A stretch of 8,605 nt of DNA from DAOVQB01 sp023128935 (lineage in GTDB: Bacteria; Eisenbacteria; RBG-16-71-46; CAIMUX01; WJJG01), in assembly GCA_030628905.1 (NCBI GenBank), contig DAOVQB010000198.1, forward strand, positions 1-8,605. Direction: 5' to 3'. Of this stretch, positions 1-7,265 are shown piece by piece (positions within the stretch are counted from its first letter, which is position 1; the number at the start of each line of letters is the position of its first letter). The notes beneath the pieces were generated by a model. It saw nothing but the letters and a program-made list of their open reading frames with translations, made no database searches and had not been told where the DNA came from. The translations under genes and the position numbers were made by a program.

Positions 1-108
1 CAGGCCAAGCTCAATCCCGAAAGGGTCCCCATCAAAATCCGACGCCTGATTGCAATGCCCGATTATCCCGAAAAGCTGATCAGCATCCTCGAAAGGGCTG
101 TCGCATGA
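1..108 (+). CDS. C-terminal end of an unidentified protein (5' truncated by window edge)
   Basis: Frame 1 is open from the first base to a TGA at 106-108, giving 35 residues that end IAMPDYPEKLISILERAVA. The tail is mixed charged and hydrophobic and looks like a soluble C-terminal helix (PEKLISILERAVA). I cannot assign a family from so little. It is convergent with the phosphofructokinase gene, whose stop lies 98 bp away, and a small hairpin starts 3 nt after its stop. It could also be a chance open frame, but the helix-like ending and the hairpin right behind the stop favour a real gene end. Confidence 0.55.
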   Translation, partial: QAKLNPERVPIKIRRLIAMPDYPEKLISILERAVA

Positions 109-111
109 CCC

Positions 112-127
112 AAATCCAACCGGATTT
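112..127 (+). terminator. Small hairpin after the left-edge gene, possible terminator
   Basis: AAATCC (112-117) and GGATTT (122-127) are perfect reverse complements around a 4-nt loop (AACC). They begin 3 nt after the TGA at 106-108, and the right arm runs into four Ts (125-128). The stem is only 6 bp, with just two G-C pairs, and the T-run is short, so termination efficiency is doubtful. Its place between convergent genes fits a terminator for the plus-strand gene. On the minus strand the arms are followed by GGGTCATG, without a T-run. Confidence 0.3.
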
Positions 128-206
128 TGCGCTAATAGGGATTTCTCAGGGCTGAAAGGAGGTCAGGGCATCAACTTCACTGCGCGGTTTCTTGAATGGC
201 TCAGAG

Positions 207-1775
207 CTAATGACCTTCCGCTTTTGATTCGAGGAAGCGGGCGAGTCTGTGAAAGTCGGATCCGGGTCGGATGTATCGCACCTCGGTCTTGAGCGTTTTC
301 GGGTTTACTAAGTCTCGGAATGGGACATAGCGCAGGTCGAGCTGGCCTGAGACGCTCACCATGTGGCCATCCAGGTTTTCCTCCACAAGTGCGCGATAGC
401 CGCCGATGCCCAACTGGCTGCCCAGCATGACATCAAATGCGTGCGGCGGCGCGCAGCGCGCTTCGTAACCGATCTGAAGACCGGTGACCTTGCGCCTACG
501 GCCGGTCCGGCGCCCGTATTCCTTCTCGACCATCTGTGCCAGGATGTAGCCCAGATCAATTTTGCCGATTGAGATATGCCCATGCTCGTCCTTGTCGATA
601 TTGCTGATCAATTTCTCCGGCAGCAGCTCGGCCAGTCCCTCGGCGAGGACGATGGTGCCGAACGTCTTGCCCTCCTTCTCCTCACGCCAGATCATGAGGT
701 CTACGATCTTGTTGACAATGCCCTCAATGCGCAGGCGCTTCTCCATGTGTCGTTTGCCATTGTCGTCCAAGACAATTTCATCGAAGAGCAAGTCTTCCTC
801 GATGTCCTCTACGCTGAAGATCATGTTCGCCTCGCCGGCGATTCCCACGCCATAGGAGAGCCAGCCGGCCTTGCGACCCATGGCCTGGGCGATAAAGTAA
901 CGGTTACAGGCTTCTGCGTCCGCGCGGAGGTTCTTGATCTCCTTGGCGAGGAAATCGACTGCGGTGAAATAGCCAAAGGTAAAATCGATACCTTTGTAGT
1001 CGTTGTCGATGGTCTTGGGAAGATGCACGACCTGGATATGTTTGGCGTCCTTGGGAAGGTGCTTCTGGTACGCGTGAAGGAAGTTGGCTGTCTTGAGCGT
1101 GTCGTCGCCGCCGATTGAGATCAGAGCATCGATGCCCAGATCGACCAGCGCTGCATAGACATTGCGCAGCTTCTCGGTCCGCACGGGATCGTCCAGGTCG
1201 GCAGCGCTGCGGATTGCGGCGCCGGGGTTAGCGCGCGAGGTGCCGATCAGGATGCCCTGGCTATTCCGGACCCCTGTGACTTCGTTGATCGCGAAGATGC
1301 GGTAGTGCTCACCAAGCTGAAGCCTATGGGTGACGGGATGGTAGTGCTCCAGGTACCGGTAGCCATCCTGGAAGCCAATCACTTCACGCCCCGTGTCCAG
1401 GAACGAGATCGCCGCCGCACTGATGACCGCATTTGCGCCTGGTGCCGGGCCCCCGGCGAAGATGATGCCCACGCGGCGAATGTGATCTCCCTTGATCTCA
1501 TGACGCCGAACGGCGCCGTGCGGGAACACGCCGGGCGGCAGATCCACTCGTTCGGACTTCTTCCTGGTGGTTTTCCTCGCAAGACTTTTCCCAGCGGCCT
1601 TTGCAGGCCTCTTCCCGATGGCTTTTCTGCCAACTGCCTGTGGGGTGGCGGTCTGTTTGGCAACAGGTTGCCTGGCGGCAGCCTTTCCTGCCCGCGATTT
1701 CTGTGAGCGGACGGCAGTCCGTTGCGAGACCGCTCTCCCAGTCGGCTTCTTGACGGGGATTCCTTGTCCAGCCAT
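207..1775 (-). CDS. pfp: Pyrophosphate-dependent phosphofructokinase with histone-H1-like basic N-terminal tail
   Basis: This 522-residue protein interconverts fructose 6-phosphate and fructose 1,6-bisphosphate in the cytoplasm. Visible PFK motifs are GGPAPG (108-113), GGDD (222-225), PKTIDND (253-259, catalytic Asp257) and MGR (299-301, sugar-phosphate binding). In ATP-dependent PfkA the second and third motifs read GGDG and PGTIDND. The Asp225 and Lys254 seen here are the established marks of PPi-dependent enzymes, which work reversibly. The core starts near residue 100 (RRVGIIFAGGPAPG). Residues 1-74 are an extra Lys/Arg/Ala/Thr-rich segment with 21 basic and no acidic residues up to position 73, resembling histone H1 or AlgP tails. 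The ATG at 1775 is supported by an AAGGAA site 9 nt upstream, and no other Met precedes residue 299. It lies 147 bp downstream of fabH on the same strand. The PFK call is very secure and PPi use is a strong inference. The role of the tail is unknown. Confidence 0.95.
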   Translation of the reverse strand: MAGQGIPVKKPTGRAVSQRTAVRSQKSRAGKAAARQPVAKQTATPQAVGRKAIGKRPAKAAGKSLARKTTRKKSERVDLPPGVFPHGAVRRHEIKGDHIRRVGIIFAGGPAPGANAVISAAAISFLDTGREVIGFQDGYRYLEHYHPVTHRLQLGEHYRIFAINEVTGVRNSQGILIGTSRANPGAAIRSAADLDDPVRTEKLRNVYAALVDLGIDALISIGGDDTLKTANFLHAYQKHLPKDAKHIQVVHLPKTIDNDYKGIDFTFGYFTAVDFLAKEIKNLRADAEACNRYFIAQAMGRKAGWLSYGVGIAGEANMIFSVEDIEEDLLFDEIVLDDNGKRHMEKRLRIEGIVNKIVDLMIWREEKEGKTFGTIVLAEGLAELLPEKLISNIDKDEHGHISIGKIDLGYILAQMVEKEYGRRTGRRRKVTGLQIGYEARCAPPHAFDVMLGSQLGIGGYRALVEENLDGHMVSVSGQLDLRYVPFRDLVNPKTLKTEVRYIRPGSDFHRLARFLESKAEGH

Positions 1776-1784
1776 TGGCAGGGG

Positions 1785-1790
1785 TTCCTT
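1785..1790 (-). promoter_or_regulatory. Ribosome binding site fixing the long pfp start
   Basis: On the minus strand AAGGAA sits 9 nt before the ATG at 1775-1773, which is good Shine-Dalgarno spacing. It matters because it places translation start ahead of the basic tail, so the tail is probably part of the protein and not an upstream misreading of the frame. Confidence 0.65.
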
Positions 1791-1896
1791 CGTGGGTGTC
1801 GATCGCCTTGTATCCGCCGGAGCGTCGGGCGTCCAGGAACGATCAGTTTCTCTTTTGATATCGGCTTGTAGCGGCGTGATCAGCAGTCGAGAAGAT

Positions 1897-1911
1897 TGGC
1901 TGCGGCAGCCA
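1897..1911 (-). terminator. Hairpin downstream of fabH, possible weak terminator
   Basis: TGGCTGC (1897-1903) and GCAGCCA (1905-1911) are perfect inverted arms around one base, which folds as a 6-bp GC-rich stem with a 3-nt loop. In the minus-strand transcript it begins 11 nt after the fabH stop (1925-1923) and is followed by AUCUUCUC, a pyrimidine-rich but not U-only tract. It could end or attenuate the fabH message before pfp. Confidence 0.35.
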
Positions 1912-1922
1912 CGAGAGAGGCG

Positions 1923-2909
1923 CTACCACCGCCAGAGCAGGCCGCCCCAGGTCAGTCCAGCGCCGAAGGCAACCTGGAGAACCAGAGAACCCCGCTGGAT
2001 CTTGCCCTCCTGGACGGCTTCGTGGACGGCCATCATCGTTGTCGCGGTCGAGGTGTTGCCGTACTTGTGGATGTTGACGAAGACCCGGTCGGGCGAAACA
2101 CGCAGGCGCTTGCCAACGGCCTCGAGGATCCGTAGATTCGCCTGGTGGAAGACGAAGAGATCGACGTCCTGGGGTGTCAACCCCTCCTGCTTGAGCAGAA
2201 TGTGGCACGATTCAGACATCGTGCTGATCGCGGTCTTGTAGATTTCGTTGCCCTTCATGAACAGGACGTGGAGGTTCTTATCCACGGTTTCCCGGCTGGC
2301 CGGCATTCTGGATCCCCCCGCCGGGATATAGAGCATCGACGCGCCTTTGCCGTCGGAGGCGATGTGGTGGCCGAGCAGTCCACTTGAGCCATTCTCGCTG
2401 GGGCCCACTACCGATGCCCCGGCGCCATCACCGAAAAGCACGCAGGTGGAGCGGTCGGACCAGTTTGTGATCTTTGTAAGGAGTTCGACGCCGATGATCA
2501 GGATGTATTTGGAGTGCCCCGTGCGGATCAACTGGTCCGCCAGCGTATGAGCATAGATCGCACCTGTGCACCCGGCGGAGATGTCGAAGGCGGGGATTTG
2601 CCTCGCTCCGATCTTGTCCTGAATGATGCAGGCCGTCGACGGGAAGAGCGTGTCGGGAGATATGGTGGCCACGATGATCATATCCAAGTCCTGGGGCGAG
2701 AGTCCGGCTTCCTCCAAAGCCTGTTGGGATGCTGGAATCGCCAAGTCGGAGGCGGCCTGGTCGGGGCGCACTTGCCGGCGCTCCTTCATGCCCGTCCGAG
2801 TGCGGATCCACTCGTCGCTTGTGTCCACAATCGTGGAAAGATACTCATTCGTTATGATGTGGTCGGGAACAGCCATCCCGGTACCGAAGACTCTGGAGCG
2901 CGTGATCAT
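1923..2909 (-). CDS. fabH: Beta-ketoacyl-ACP synthase III (FabH)
   Basis: FabH starts type II fatty-acid synthesis by condensing an acyl-CoA (usually acetyl-CoA or a branched primer) with malonyl-ACP in the cytoplasm. From the ATG at 2909 the product is 328 residues, the usual length. It has the typical opening (VFGTGMAVPDHIITNEYL), then SDEWIRTRTG (31-40). The catalytic triad is complete: Cys114 in DISAGCTGAIYAH, His255 in VFHQANLRI and Asn285 in HKYGNTSTAT. The glycine-rich LFGDGAGASVVG (158-169) and the C-terminal FGAGLTWGG are also typical. The frame stays open upstream to a TTG at 2978, but the ATG at 2909 fits the family N-terminus and has a Shine-Dalgarno site. The gene stands alone: plsX, fabD, fabG and acpP are not adjacent. 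It is divergent from the sulfatase-like gene and co-oriented with pfp 147 bp downstream. Primer preference cannot be read from the sequence. Confidence 0.96.
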   Translation of the reverse strand: MITRSRVFGTGMAVPDHIITNEYLSTIVDTSDEWIRTRTGMKERRQVRPDQAASDLAIPASQQALEEAGLSPQDLDMIIVATISPDTLFPSTACIIQDKIGARQIPAFDISAGCTGAIYAHTLADQLIRTGHSKYILIIGVELLTKITNWSDRSTCVLFGDGAGASVVGPSENGSSGLLGHHIASDGKGASMLYIPAGGSRMPASRETVDKNLHVLFMKGNEIYKTAISTMSESCHILLKQEGLTPQDVDLFVFHQANLRILEAVGKRLRVSPDRVFVNIHKYGNTSTATTMMAVHEAVQEGKIQRGSLVLQVAFGAGLTWGGLLWRW

Positions 2910-3114
2910 GAATTCCAACCTCACTGGGCCTTGCCACCCCATCCTATGCTGGGCGGCCACCAAACCCCAACCATACAACTGGTTTCATCGTGAGGGAAGG
3001 ACTGACTATCCTCTCAATTGATGGGTCCAGGGGGCCAAGAGGCGACGTGGATGAGGCCCTTTTGCGTGCCAATCTCATTCTTTCTCTACGCCTGCCACAT
3101 GTTAGTCTCAGCAG
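2910..3114. promoter_or_regulatory. Divergent intergenic region with presumed promoters for fabH and the sulfatase-like gene
   Basis: This 205-bp non-coding gap separates two divergent genes and so should hold both promoters. No strong sigma-70-type promoter is visible. On the minus strand a TTGAGA hexamer (about 3009-3014) lies upstream of fabH but has no good -10 partner. On the plus strand TTGCGT (about 3062-3067) lies upstream of the sulfatase-like gene with only a poor -10 match. An 8-bp palindrome TCAATTGA is at 3014-3021 and could be an operator or chance. Short frames here show no coding features. Confidence 0.4.
2919..2922 (-). promoter_or_regulatory. Ribosome binding site deciding the fabH start
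   Basis: GAGG on the minus strand lies 9 nt before the ATG at 2909-2907. It supports this start over the in-frame TTG at 2978, which would add 23 residues (MYGWGLVAAQHR...) not expected in the family. Confidence 0.6.
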
Positions 3115-5010
3115 ATGCGCAATCTGGTCTCTTCAATCATAGAGGGCGCCAACCACGGTCTGGGTACGGGGTCTCTCTTGGGGCTGCTGCATGTCGCAAT
3201 TCTCGCAACTAGCGGTCTCTATGCCACTGCTGCGCCTTCCGAAGTACTCGTTTCGCTCGCCTGCTATGCGGGGCTCCTCGGGCTCGCGGGGGGGCTACTG
3301 GGTCTCCTGGTGGGCGCCATCTCGGCCCCGTTTCGAGGACGCCTTTTACCATCTCGTCCATCAGCATCCGGTTTTGCCCTGGTGGGATTGTATATCCTAG
3401 GTTGGGTTGGGTTTTTCAGTGCGGAGGCTTTGGGGCGCCGGACGGCAGTATTGATTGCGGTCCTGGTTGCCCTCCTCTTCTTGGGTCTTTTCATCGGTCT
3501 CATGCGGGCGTTGGCGAAACGTGAAGCCCCTCGAGCTTCCCGAGACACGGGACGCATGCCCATAGGGGGCGTGACGATCCTCCTCATGGTAGATCTTGTT
3601 CTCTTCTTGGGCCCGGCGCTCATCGAACACAGGCAGATCCCGAGCATGGACACCGCAGTGCTCGAAGGGCACCGGCTTGATCCGCTGCGTGAGCGGGCCG
3701 CAGCGCGCTTCTCCGGGAAGCGCTGGAATCTGTTGCTCCTGACGGTCGATACCCTGCGGGCCGATCACCTCGGTTGCTATGGCTATCCGCGCGAGACATC
3801 GCCTGCGATCGATGCCCTTGCACAAACCGGTGTCCGGTTCGATCACGCCCTGTGCCAGCGCCCGAAGACGAGCCCCAGTTTTGCTACGATCCTGACCGGA
3901 ACCTATCCGGCCCGCCATGGAATCCACAGGTGCATGCAACTCCTGAAGGGTTCTAACCTGACGCTGGCTGAGATCCTGGCCAACGCCGGCTGGCGCACCG
4001 CAGCAGTAGTTACCAACGGAAACCTTTACCCCGAGTTCGGATTCGATCAAGGCTTCGAAACCTATACTTACGGCCACAAGGGGGCTGGAGAGGGCACGGA
4101 CCTGGCATTGGCTTGGCTTAAAGAGCACGGGTCATCAAAGCAGCCGTGGTTCCTGTGGATTCACCATACTGATCCGCACACGCCGTATAATCCTCCGCAC
4201 CCATATGACAGTTTCTTCAAACATGGCGAACATCCGCAGAGCAGACATGAGCGCGCGATCGACCTATATGACGGGGAGATCCGCTACACCGACGATCAGC
4301 TCCGGCGCGTCCTCGAGTGGCTCGAAATCGAGGGTCCGCTAGAGCGAACGCTAGTTATTTTCACTGCGGACCACGGAGAGAGCCTTGGTGAACACGGCTA
4401 CTTCTATGAACATGGGCTTCATCCTTACGAGCCCTCGGGCCGGGTGCCCCTCATTTTTTGGGCGTTCGGCGTCATCCCCGCCGGAGAGGTTTCCCCGGCG
4501 GTGGTTGGGTTGGTGGATCTTGTACCCACTGTCTTGGATGCGTTGGGGGTGGCCGCTCCCACCGCACTGCAGGGGCGCAGCATCTTGCCGGTAGTGGTCG
4601 ACCAGGTTGAAATCGGTCCGCGTGACTTCGTGTTTCTTGAAGCAGGCTATGGACCACATGTCGGTCCTGGTCGGACGCGGGCCCTGCGGCGAACCGACAC
4701 GAAATATGTCCAGCGCCTTACCGGATGGGCTCGTCGCCCGAAAAACCTCGCCGCATTCGTCTGGTCAATGAACGCATGGCTCGAGGGTGGCCTGGCCCCT
4801 GACGAACTCTACGATCTCAGCCCCACCGGTCCCGGGGAAACCGTAAACCTGCTCAAGCAGCAACCCGATCTCGCCAAGTGCGAACTCCGGACGATCGAGG
4901 CGTTCGTGGCGCAACTTGGCGGAGAACGACTGGAAGGCACGACTCCGGATTCGATAGACTTCAGCCCTGAGACCCTGGAATCGCTGAAGGCCCTGGGGTA
5001 CATCAACTGA
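3115..5010 (+). CDS. Membrane-anchored sulfatase-like hydrolase/transferase with Thr at the nucleophile position
   Basis: The protein has 631 residues. Residues 1-170 hold about five hydrophobic segments (near 16-40, 48-70, 85-105, 110-132 and 150-170). Residues 204-631 form a sulfatase-type alkaline-phosphatase-superfamily domain, expected outside the cytoplasmic membrane. Visible metal-site motifs are VDTLRADHLGCYGY (211-224), HHTDPHTPY (350-358) and TADHGESLGEHG (418-429). Classical sulfatases have C/S-x-P-S-R for formylglycine formation. Here the aligned stretch is T252-S-P-S-F256 before ATILTG, so the modified Cys/Ser and the Arg are both missing. A Thr nucleophile is known in lipoteichoic-acid synthases and phosphoethanolamine transferases of the same superfamily, so a phospho- or sulfo-transfer or hydrolysis role on envelope glycans or lipids is possible. 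The C-terminus (ETLESLKALGYIN) resembles the ending common in related COG3119 proteins. The ATG at 3115 is the first Met after an in-frame TAG (3103-3105), but no clear Shine-Dalgarno precedes it. No sulfatase-maturing enzyme gene is nearby. The substrate is unknown. Confidence 0.88.
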   Translation: MRNLVSSIIEGANHGLGTGSLLGLLHVAILATSGLYATAAPSEVLVSLACYAGLLGLAGGLLGLLVGAISAPFRGRLLPSRPSASGFALVGLYILGWVGFFSAEALGRRTAVLIAVLVALLFLGLFIGLMRALAKREAPRASRDTGRMPIGGVTILLMVDLVLFLGPALIEHRQIPSMDTAVLEGHRLDPLRERAAARFSGKRWNLLLLTVDTLRADHLGCYGYPRETSPAIDALAQTGVRFDHALCQRPKTSPSFATILTGTYPARHGIHRCMQLLKGSNLTLAEILANAGWRTAAVVTNGNLYPEFGFDQGFETYTYGHKGAGEGTDLALAWLKEHGSSKQPWFLWIHHTDPHTPYNPPHPYDSFFKHGEHPQSRHERAIDLYDGEIRYTDDQLRRVLEWLEIEGPLERTLVIFTADHGESLGEHGYFYEHGLHPYEPSGRVPLIFWAFGVIPAGEVSPAVVGLVDLVPTVLDALGVAAPTALQGRSILPVVVDQVEIGPRDFVFLEAGYGPHVGPGRTRALRRTDTKYVQRLTGWARRPKNLAAFVWSMNAWLEGGLAPDELYDLSPTGPGETVNLLKQQPDLAKCELRTIEAFVAQLGGERLEGTTPDSIDFSPETLESLKALGYIN

Positions 5011-5023
5011 GCCCGACGGGCCC

Positions 5024-7120
5024 TTAGTCCTTCGAGCGCTTGAGGCCGTCAGCCAGAAGCCAGCCTGCAATGGCCGCCAGGAGCAGAACTCCCGGCAGCG
5101 CTCCGATCGGCTCATCGACGATGGCCAGTACACCAGGATTACCGGTGATCACAATCGGTATGGCCATCAGAATCCCCACCAACGCCTCACCTGTAATGAG
5201 TCCGGATGCCAGCAGCAGCCCGCGATTAGACACGACCTCAATCATCCTCTGCGTGGCACCTCGTGAGCGGAGCGCTTTGTGGACGGTGAGCTTGATCAGT
5301 CCCCCGGCGAAGATCGGCACCGAGAGTTCGAAGGGCAAGTAGATGCCCACGGCCACTGCCAGTACCGGGAACCGGAAGGATGCGCCGCGTGACTTCTGCA
5401 GCTCGTCGAGCAGGATGACAGCCACTCCGATCAGTGCACCGATGGCCACCATGGTCCATGGCAGATCACCCCGGAAGACGCCTCGGGCAACCGAGGCCAT
5501 CAGTGTCGCTTGTGGAGCGGTCAATGCGTTCGGGTGGGCCGCGGTCGGCTCGCCGAATCCGTAAGCCTTTAGCAGCAGCATCAGGATCGGTGCCATGACC
5601 AGGGCCGCGCTCACCGTTCCGATCCCCTGCATGATCTGCTGCTTCCAGGGCGTAGCGCCCACCAGGTAGCCAGTCTTGAGATCCTGCATGTTGTCACCGG
5701 CAATGGCCGCAGCACAACAGACCACTGCACCAACGAAGATCGCAGCTTGGGGCCCGCCGGTGGACTCCGGTCCCATCAATAGCAAGAGCAGCAAACTGGC
5801 GAAGAGAATCGTCGCAATTGTGACTCCCGAGATCGGGTTGTTTGAAGATCCCACCAGTCCGGCCATGTAGGCGGCCACGGCTGAGAAGAGAAAGCCCGCA
5901 ATTAGCATGATCACGGCCATCAGCAGTGAGATTGCCACACCATGGACGACAGAGAGGTAGATCATGAAGATGGGCACAATGGAAAGCCCCAGAGCCCAGA
6001 GCACCCATTTCATCGGTGTATCGCGTTCAGTGCGGGGGGGGATGTATGCGCCCGGGGTCTTGCTTAGATCACCGGAGTGAGAAACCCCGCCCGCGTTCTC
6101 TCCGCGGGCGGCTTGAAGGCCGGAGCGGATGCCTTCGGTGATCGAGCCACGCAGGCTGATCAGGGCCCAGAGACCGCCTACAACCATAGCTCCCACGCCG
6201 AGGTAGCGCGTCTGAGTGGACCAGATATCACCGGCCCACTCGGCTGCCGGCAGCAAGGTGCCGCCCTCGGCAGGCCACGCGTGCGTGGCGGCGTAGATCG
6301 GGATGGCAATCAGCCAGTTGAGCGCTCCCCCCAATGTGATCAGGGTGGCGATATTGATGCCCACGATGTATCCCACCGACATGAGAGCGGGCGAGAGATT
6401 GGTGCCGAAATAGGCGATCGTCGCCTTGCTGGACGCGGCGCTGCCCAGCACGTGCGAGGTTTCCGTTGCACTCCTGCCGAGCACAATGCGTCCCGCGGTC
6501 TCAAAGGTGTCGGGCAAGATGCGGAGTCCTGTCTGTGAGAACTTATAGAGAGCACCGGCGATGCCAGAGAGCAGAATCATCACGGCGCCTTTGCCGCCCC
6601 GTTCGCCTGTCTCTAACACCTCTGCCGTGGCGATCCCCTCTGGGAACTGCAGCCCGCGTTTCCCCGGAATGAGAGCGCGTCGCAAAGGGATTGTGAAGAG
6701 CACACCGATTACACCACCCAAGCCGGCGATCAGAGTGACCTTGAGGAAATCGAAGTCAGTCCAGACACCCATGATCACGAGGGCGGGGATTGTGAAGATG
6801 ACCCCCGCCGCCAGCGATTCACCAGCCGAGGCTGCGGTCTGCACGATGTTGTTCTCGAGGATATTGACCTGCTTGGCAAGCCTGGCCTTCTGGAGCGCCC
6901 TAAGGATGCCCATCGAGATAACGGCTGCGGGGATGCTGGCCGAGACGGTCATGCCGGCGAAGAGCCCCAGGTAGGCATTGGCTCCTGCCAGAATGACCGA
7001 GAGGATCACGCCCAACAGGACAGCCTTCACAGTGATTTCCGGAAGGCTGACATTGGCGGGGATGAAGGGTCCGGACCGGCCTGGCTGGTCGGATCCGCGC
7101 GCGGCATCCTCGGGTTTCAT
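5024..7120 (-). CDS. OPT-family oligopeptide transporter
   Basis: This 698-residue polytopic membrane protein has about 15-17 hydrophobic segments and belongs to the oligopeptide transporter (OPT/YSL) superfamily, bacterial branch. The superfamily imports small peptides or, in YSL members, metal chelates, driven by protons. Family hallmarks are NAYLGLFAGMTVSASIPAAV (48-67), ENNIVQTAASAGE (89-101), GSSNNPISGVTI (424-435) and AGDNMQDLKTGYLVGATPWK (474-493). The length is normal and no frame break is seen. A hydrophilic loop at about 335-370 separates two membrane halves. The ATG at 7120 has GGGAGG 8 nt upstream (7129-7134), a strong Shine-Dalgarno. The gene converges on the sulfatase-like gene with only 13 bp between stops. 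That gap contains GCCCGACGGGC (5011-5021), which could fold only into a very short hairpin. Upstream is a structured leader. Family assignment is secure, but peptide versus metal-chelate substrate cannot be decided here. Confidence 0.94.
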   Translation of the reverse strand: MKPEDAARGSDQPGRSGPFIPANVSLPEITVKAVLLGVILSVILAGANAYLGLFAGMTVSASIPAAVISMGILRALQKARLAKQVNILENNIVQTAASAGESLAAGVIFTIPALVIMGVWTDFDFLKVTLIAGLGGVIGVLFTIPLRRALIPGKRGLQFPEGIATAEVLETGERGGKGAVMILLSGIAGALYKFSQTGLRILPDTFETAGRIVLGRSATETSHVLGSAASSKATIAYFGTNLSPALMSVGYIVGINIATLITLGGALNWLIAIPIYAATHAWPAEGGTLLPAAEWAGDIWSTQTRYLGVGAMVVGGLWALISLRGSITEGIRSGLQAARGENAGGVSHSGDLSKTPGAYIPPRTERDTPMKWVLWALGLSIVPIFMIYLSVVHGVAISLLMAVIMLIAGFLFSAVAAYMAGLVGSSNNPISGVTIATILFASLLLLLLMGPESTGGPQAAIFVGAVVCCAAAIAGDNMQDLKTGYLVGATPWKQQIMQGIGTVSAALVMAPILMLLLKAYGFGEPTAAHPNALTAPQATLMASVARGVFRGDLPWTMVAIGALIGVAVILLDELQKSRGASFRFPVLAVAVGIYLPFELSVPIFAGGLIKLTVHKALRSRGATQRMIEVVSNRGLLLASGLITGEALVGILMAIPIVITGNPGVLAIVDEPIGALPGVLLLAAIAGWLLADGLKRSKD

Positions 7121-7150
7121 GGGCGTGGCCTCCCTGCTGATTAGACGCAG

Positions 7151-7175
7151 AACGCTGCGGCTACGCGGCAGCGTT
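7151..7175 (-). promoter_or_regulatory. Hairpin in the 5' leader of the OPT transporter
   Basis: AACGCTGC (7151-7158) and GCAGCGTT (7168-7175) are perfect 8-nt inverted arms around a 9-nt loop. In the minus-strand message the stem ends 16 nt before the GGGAGG ribosome binding site. It could affect translation or message stability, but it does not mask the ribosome site in the simple fold, and no known riboswitch class is recognised. Confidence 0.35.
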
Positions 7176-7239
7176 TCGGGCGATGGTAGGGAGTTGGGGT
7201 GGTAGGCGCAAGCATTTGCGGATCGGTGCTTGCGGCTTG

Positions 7240-7256
7240 GTGATGATCGATATCAC
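7240..7256. promoter_or_regulatory. 17-bp imperfect palindrome upstream of the OPT gene, possible operator
   Basis: GTGAT (7240-7244) and ATCAC (7252-7256) are inverted half-sites with 7 nt between them, 120-136 bp upstream of the transporter ATG. The half-sites resemble those of CRP/FNR-family regulators, but the spacing fits neither the CRP nor the FNR consensus. A dimeric regulator site is possible, and so is chance. Confidence 0.25.
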
Positions 7257-7265
7257 TTTCAGCAC

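Noticed and set aside
155..163. Strong Shine-Dalgarno-like AAAGGAGGT on the plus strand
   Set aside because: No ATG, GTG or TTG lies at a usable distance downstream, and no coding frame follows before the convergent pfp gene.
576..1118. 180-residue plus-strand open frame opposite pfp
   Set aside because: It is fully antisense to a well-conserved enzyme core. The long frame follows from GC-rich codon bias on the opposite strand, and it has no recognisable domain.
1567..2241. 224-residue plus-strand open frame across the pfp/fabH junction
   Set aside because: It runs antisense through the pfp tail, the intergenic gap and the fabH C-terminus. The composition is low in family-like motifs and both real genes are clear on the other strand.
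2910..2978. 23-residue N-terminal extension of FabH from a TTG at 2978
   Set aside because: The ATG at 2909 matches the family N-terminus and has a GAGG site at proper spacing. The extension has no family counterpart.
3397..4128. 243-residue minus-strand open frame inside the sulfatase-like gene
   Set aside because: It is antisense to the membrane segments and the catalytic motif region of a clear gene, and its product has no recognisable domain.
5011..5021. GCCCGACGGGC palindrome between the convergent sulfatase-like and OPT genes as a bidirectional terminator
   Set aside because: The stem could be only 3-4 bp with a 3-5-nt loop and no T-run follows, so it is too weak to call.
7240..7256. 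CRP or FNR binding site
   Set aside because: The half-sites GTGAT/ATCAC look similar, but the 7-nt spacing fits neither consensus, so only a generic operator candidate is kept.
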